The translations under genes and the position numbers were made by a program. A stretch of 8,923 bases of DNA, from assembly GCA_021163705.1 (NCBI GenBank), contig JAGGTO010000089.1:1-8923 (forward strand), written 5' to 3'. A model generated the notes under the pieces. It was not told the origin of the DNA. It was given only the letters and a program-made list of their open reading frames with translations, and ran no database searches. This document shows, in pieces, positions 6,536-8,923 of the stretch. The stretch comes from Thermoplasmata archaeon. GTDB lineage: Archaea > Thermoplasmatota > Thermoplasmata > Thermoplasmatales > Aciduliprofundaceae. Numbering within the stretch: position 1 is the stretch's first letter; every line of letters begins with the position of its first letter.

Positions 6536-7777
6536 ATGTCCTATGAAATAAAGGGTAGATTTCTAGGTGGTGCAGAGGAGATTGGGAGTTTAAGTCTTTA
6601 TCTCAGTTTAGGTGAGCTTAGATTATTATTTGAGTATGGGCTCACCCCTTCAAAACCCCCTGCATATCCACTTCCTTCTCCACCCATGGATTCTGTATTT
6701 CTCACACATGTTCATCTTGACCATTCAGGCATGCTCCCTCGGATAGCTACAGAATACGATGTGAATGTTTATGCAACCTTACCTACAATTGAAGTTCTCC
6801 CCCTTCTTCTCAATGACACCATAAAGGTGGCCGATCTGGAAGGATTCCCGATTCCCTATACCAAGGAGGAAGTGGAAAACCTTATGGATAACATGATTCC
6901 GGTGGATTATGGAAAAAGCATAGAGCTTGGTTCAATAGAGATAGTGCCGCACAATGCCGGTCATATTCCCGGAAGTGCCATGTACGAGATAAAAAATGAT
7001 AGAAAAATACTTTTTACAGGAGATATCCAAACGGTGAACACACATCTCGTGTGGGGTGCAAAACCTCTAGAGACAGACATATTAATCATGGAGAGTACAT
7101 ACGCCGGTAGAGAGCATCCAAAAAGAGAAGAAGTAGAAAAGATGTTCCTGGAGAAAATAGAGGATGTGGTGAACCGTGGAGGGATTGCTATAGTGCCTGC
7201 ATTTGCAGTGGGAAGAACCCAGGAGGTTATGCTCATATTAGCAAGAACGGATTACGAAGTATGGGTTGATGGAATGGGAAGGTTTGTGACCAACATGTTT
7301 CTGCAGTATCCCCAGTATTTGAAATCTGCCAAAAAGCTCAAGAAGGCGAGAAATAAAATAAATATTGTTAAGAGGAGAAGCGATAGAAGGAAAGCCCTGA
7401 AAGGGGAGGTTATAGTAGCTACGAGTGGAATGCTTGAAGGGGGGCCAGTTTTGCATTACATAAATCATCTAAAAAATGATAGAAGAAGTGCAATTCTTCT
7501 TACCGGATATCAGGTCGAAGGAACCAACGGAAGATTGCTTATGGATCGTGGCATACTGGAGCTTTACGGGATAAAGGAGAAAATTGATGCAGAAGTTGAC
7601 TTCTTTGATTTCTCGGCTCATGCAGGACACACAGAGCTTGTGGAGTTTGCAGAAAAATGCTCTCCTGAGAAGATAGTACTCATGCATGGAGATAACAGAG
7701 ATGAGCTGGCAAAGGAGTTAAAAGAGAGAGGATTTGAAGTATTTACACCAAAAGATGATGAGGAATTTATCCTTTAA
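6536..7777 (+). CDS. Beta-CASP metallo-beta-lactamase RNA nuclease (archaeal CPSF2/RNase J-like)
   Basis: A 413-residue cytoplasmic RNA-processing nuclease of the CPSF73/Ysh1 group. The two-zinc core is visible: motif 2 HVHLDH (H58, H60, D62, H63), motif 3 H143 in NAGHIPGSA, and motif 4 D163 in LFTGDIQ. The beta-CASP signature follows: motif A at E186 (MESTYAGREHP), motif B H362 (FSAHAGHTEL) and motif C H384 (LMHGD). Between them PAFAVGRTQEVMLIL and GEVIVATSGMLEGGPVLHY are typical beta-CASP domain segments. There are no N-terminal KH domains, so it is not the aCPSF1 termination factor (about 630 residues); it fits aCPSF2, with archaeal RNase J the alternative. Such enzymes act as endonucleases or 5'-3' exonucleases in RNA decay and maturation. 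It has its own leaderless promoter and converges on rpoK, the two stop codons sharing bases. Confidence 0.92.
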   Translation: MSYEIKGRFLGGAEEIGSLSLYLSLGELRLLFEYGLTPSKPPAYPLPSPPMDSVFLTHVHLDHSGMLPRIATEYDVNVYATLPTIEVLPLLLNDTIKVADLEGFPIPYTKEEVENLMDNMIPVDYGKSIELGSIEIVPHNAGHIPGSAMYEIKNDRKILFTGDIQTVNTHLVWGAKPLETDILIMESTYAGREHPKREEVEKMFLEKIEDVVNRGGIAIVPAFAVGRTQEVMLILARTDYEVWVDGMGRFVTNMFLQYPQYLKSAKKLKKARNKINIVKRRSDRRKALKGEVIVATSGMLEGGPVLHYINHLKNDRRSAILLTGYQVEGTNGRLLMDRGILELYGIKEKIDAEVDFFDFSAHAGHTELVEFAEKCSPEKIVLMHGDNRDELAKELKERGFEVFTPKDDEEFIL

Positions 7778-7956
7778 TTCTCAGCTCTTTTTCTTTTAAC
7801 AGTTATAGGTATAGCCCCTTTCTTAAATTCATATATGGCAATATCCAGGGGATCTATAAGATCCTCGGGAACATGTATTAAAATGGGTGCTCCCATTGAA
7901 ATTTGCAATGCACGCGCACCTATTATTCGAGCAATCTCAAACCTTGTATATTCCAT
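7774..7956 (-). CDS. rpoK: DNA-directed RNA polymerase subunit K (Rpo6)
   Basis: A 60-residue archaeal counterpart of eukaryotic Rpb6 and bacterial omega, which helps assemble and stabilise the polymerase by clamping the largest subunit. The family core is complete: TRFEIARIIGARALQISMGAP (residues 4-24), then DPLDIAIYEFKKGAIPITVKR (35-55). The start is taken as ATG 7956 because GGGTGAT (7967-7961) forms a Shine-Dalgarno site four bases before it; the in-frame GTG at 7965 lies inside that site and would add three residues. The protein is near the short end for the family since little precedes the core. It has its own TATA box and no co-directional neighbour here, unlike the ribosomal-protein/rpoN/rpoK clusters of many archaea. 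Its TAA stop overlaps the stop of the convergent nuclease gene in the palindrome TTAA. Confidence 0.95.
   Translation of the reverse strand: MEYTRFEIARIIGARALQISMGAPILIHVPEDLIDPLDIAIYEFKKGAIPITVKRKRAEN
7788..7797 (+). terminator. T-rich tract, probable terminator of the beta-CASP gene
   Basis: TTTTTCTTTT begins eleven bases after the nuclease stop codon and is the most T-rich stretch near that end. Archaeal termination at oligo-T tracts fits. The tract lies inside rpoK, where its complement encodes the basic KRKR near the RpoK C-terminus, so one sequence would serve both purposes. Inferred from composition. Confidence 0.45.
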
Positions 7957-7990
7957 AAAAATCACCCGTAAGGGCGTTTAATATGTTTTC

Positions 7991-8000
7991 TTATTTAAAT
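7991..8000 (-). promoter_or_regulatory. TATA box for rpoK
   Basis: ATTTAAATAA on the minus strand is a strong box A. Transcription should start about 25 bases on, near 7970, giving a leader of around 14 bases that just includes the Shine-Dalgarno sequence GGGTGAT before ATG 7956. Confidence 0.6.
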
Positions 8001-8177
8001 TTTTCTGCCAGTTTGTTTTGTAACATAAAGATGCAAATCAGGAAATAAGAGTATAAGAACATGGAATTGGTCACTCATTTTTAACGCTATCTTTATGTGG
8101 CTTCAATTTATTACCTTATTGATGCTATCTCCTTCTGAGTTTCATAGAGATTATTTCAGACTAGGTATTAATTGTGT
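8001..8177. other. Intergenic stretch between rpoK and the cupin gene
   Basis: AT-rich sequence with no convincing gene. On the plus strand weak TATA-like stretches occur at about 8105-8112 (AATTTATT) and 8149-8156 (GATTATTT), and one probably serves the cupin gene; I cannot choose between them. A 35-codon frame at 8095-8202 has no Shine-Dalgarno site and overlaps the cupin start, so it is taken as chance. No hairpin terminator, tRNA or clear repeat was seen. Confidence 0.4.
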
Positions 8178-8186
8178 GAGGGTGAT
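8178..8186 (+). promoter_or_regulatory. Shine-Dalgarno site of the cupin gene
   Basis: GAGGGTGAT lies six bases before ATG 8193 and closely matches the archaeal consensus GGAGGTGAT. It makes ATG 8193 the start rather than the in-frame TTG at 8172, which lies upstream of the site. Confidence 0.7.
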
Positions 8187-8192
8187 GTATGC

Positions 8193-8555
8193 ATGCTGGT
8201 GAAGAAAGGAAAGAAGATAAAAGAGTTCCTGGCTGGAGACCACTCCATTCTCAAAGAGTTGCTGCATCCAGAGAAGGATGGTATTGAGTTGGGATATAGC
8301 ATCGCAATGGCTAGGATCAATCCTGGTGCCACAACACTCAAGCATAGATTAAAAAGTAGCGAAGTATATTACATTCTGCAGGGCAGGGGGATTATGCATA
8401 TAGATGAAGAGAGCTCCATGGTGGAAAAGGGAGACCTCATCTACATACCTCCAGCTTCCACTCAGAGAATAGAGAATACAGGGGATGAGGAACTCGTGTT
8501 TCTCTGCATAGTATCCCCTCCATGGAAAAAGGAGGATGAGGAAATTCTTGAATAG
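8193..8555 (+). CDS. Small single-domain cupin protein
   Basis: A 120-residue beta-barrel protein of the mannose-6-phosphate isomerase-like/cupin_2 type. Cupin motif 1 runs from G45 to G64 (NPGATTLKHRLKSSEVYYILQG) and motif 2 from G80 to N95 (GDLIYIPPASTQRIENTG). In motif 1, H51 and E57 keep two of the usual metal ligands, but the second His of HxH is L53. In motif 2 the usual His is Q91. The metal site is therefore incomplete by the standard pattern, though I recall archaeal relatives with the same HRL and Q pattern, so this may be a subfamily trait. The C-terminus (LVFLCIVSPPWKKEDEEIL) is also typical of that group. It is a soluble protein with unknown ligand, possibly a sugar or small metabolite. 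It appears to be a single-gene transcript with a clear Shine-Dalgarno site; the next gene seems to have its own promoter. Confidence 0.88.
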   Translation: MLVKKGKKIKEFLAGDHSILKELLHPEKDGIELGYSIAMARINPGATTLKHRLKSSEVYYILQGRGIMHIDEESSMVEKGDLIYIPPASTQRIENTGDEELVFLCIVSPPWKKEDEEILE

Positions 8556-8646
8556 GAGCACTTCTCTTTCTAAATTTCCAGTATTTATCTCCCTTCCACA
8601 TCTATCCCCACTATCTCTCGTGAAATATTAGGGAATATCCGGGTGA

Positions 8647-8657
8647 AAAATATATGG
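8647..8657 (+). promoter_or_regulatory. Probable TATA box for the LigB/MEMO-like gene
   Basis: AAAATATATGG is centred about 41 bases before ATG 8693, predicting a start near 8678 and a leader of about 15 bases. The preceding part of this 137-base intergenic stretch (8560-8620) is pyrimidine-rich and may hold the cupin gene's terminator, but no defined T-run stands out. Confidence 0.4.
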
Positions 8658-8692
8658 AAAAATTTTTTATTGTGATGAGGATATGAAAGGAT

Positions 8693-8923
8693 ATGCTCTC
8701 AAAAATTGCGGTTATGCCCCATGGGGATGAGGTTCTCATCCCTGAAGATAATGATACTCAGAAACTTCATCTTCTAATGAGAGAGATTGGAGAGGATATT
8801 AAGGATGTGGACGAGTATATCATCATCACGCCCCATAACATAAGGATAGATGACCATATAGGTGTTATTTTGACAGAGTATGCCTACGGATTCTGGAGAT
8901 ATCGTAACATAAGATTTGGAGGA
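8693..8923 (+). CDS. LigB/MEMO-like protein (class III extradiol dioxygenase superfamily), N-terminal part
   Basis: The first 77 residues are visible and the frame is still open at the right edge. The start AVMPHGDEVLIPE (H10) and the later strand EYIIITPHNIRI (H48) match the two N-terminal histidine-bearing segments of the class III extradiol ring-cleavage dioxygenase (LigB) superfamily, to which the MEMO proteins also belong. In true dioxygenases such histidines bind Fe(II). Archaeal members are often annotated as dioxygenases without a known aromatic substrate, and some lie next to AMMECR1 domains, which cannot be checked here. ATG 8693 is the only start candidate after an in-frame stop at 8684-8686. 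GAAAGGAT lies close before it as a weak ribosome site. The family call is moderately sure and the activity open, because the C-terminal catalytic residues are outside the window. Confidence 0.72.
   Translation, partial: MLSKIAVMPHGDEVLIPEDNDTQKLHLLMREIGEDIKDVDEYIIITPHNIRIDDHIGVILTEYAYGFWRYRNIRFGG

Noticed and set aside
8095..8202. 35-codon open frame before the cupin gene
   Set aside because: It has no Shine-Dalgarno site or family resemblance, and its end overlaps the cupin start and ribosome site.
8672..8754. Possible C/D box sRNA (GTGATGA at 8672, CTGA near 8751)
   Set aside because: The boxes are too far apart, no convincing D'/C' pair lies between, and most of the span is coding sequence.
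1..8923. CRISPR arrays, insertion sequences, tRNA or rRNA genes, attachment sites
   Set aside because: No regularly spaced repeats, transposase-like proteins, terminal inverted repeats or RNA gene signatures were seen on either strand.

Overview
This window looks like archaeal chromosome, most likely a thermophilic euryarchaeon of the Thermoplasmata/DHVE2 type (Aciduliprofundum-like; this placement is inferred from gene style, not from a search). The archaeal call rests on an RNA polymerase subunit K gene, a beta-CASP RNA-processing nuclease of the archaeal CPSF type, a PfpI protein close to the Pyrococcus enzyme, TATA boxes about 25-27 bases before several start codons (leaderless transcripts), and GGTGAT-type Shine-Dalgarno sites before other genes. 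Genes are tightly packed and there is no sign of phage, transposon, CRISPR or RNA genes.

Layout: (1) Bases 1-120 hold the end of an unrecognised, charged, helix-rich protein that overlaps by 4 bases the start of a 523-residue radical SAM protein (117-1688) with a cobalamin-binding-like N-terminal region. (2) Convergent to it is a stand-alone molybdopterin oxidoreductase (1685-3607, minus). (3) A short divergent promoter region separates this from a PfpI/DJ-1 family protein (3681-4172, plus), which converges on an RsmB/NOL1-type RNA cytosine-C5 methyltransferase (4167-5255, minus). (4) A bidirectional AT-rich promoter then drives a tandem pair of paralogous PhoU-like/TrkA-C proteins (5377-5949 and 5940-6509). 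(5) A beta-CASP metallo-beta-lactamase nuclease (6536-7777) has its own TATA box overlapping the previous stop codon and converges on rpoK (7774-7956, minus). (6) After a 236-base intergenic stretch comes a small cupin (8193-8555) and then the start of a LigB/MEMO-like protein (8693 to the window end).

Functionally the window mixes RNA metabolism and transcription (methyltransferase, beta-CASP nuclease, RpoK), redox enzymes (radical SAM, molybdopterin oxidoreductase) and probable ion-transport regulators (the PhoU/TrkA-C pair). Only the 5' fragment with the radical SAM gene, and the PhoU/TrkA-C pair, look like true operons. The others appear to be single-gene transcripts. No convincing new multi-gene system is visible. 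The most thought-provoking items are the orphan PhoU/TrkA-C pair, three convergent gene pairs with overlapping 3' ends, and the mixture of leaderless and Shine-Dalgarno starts.
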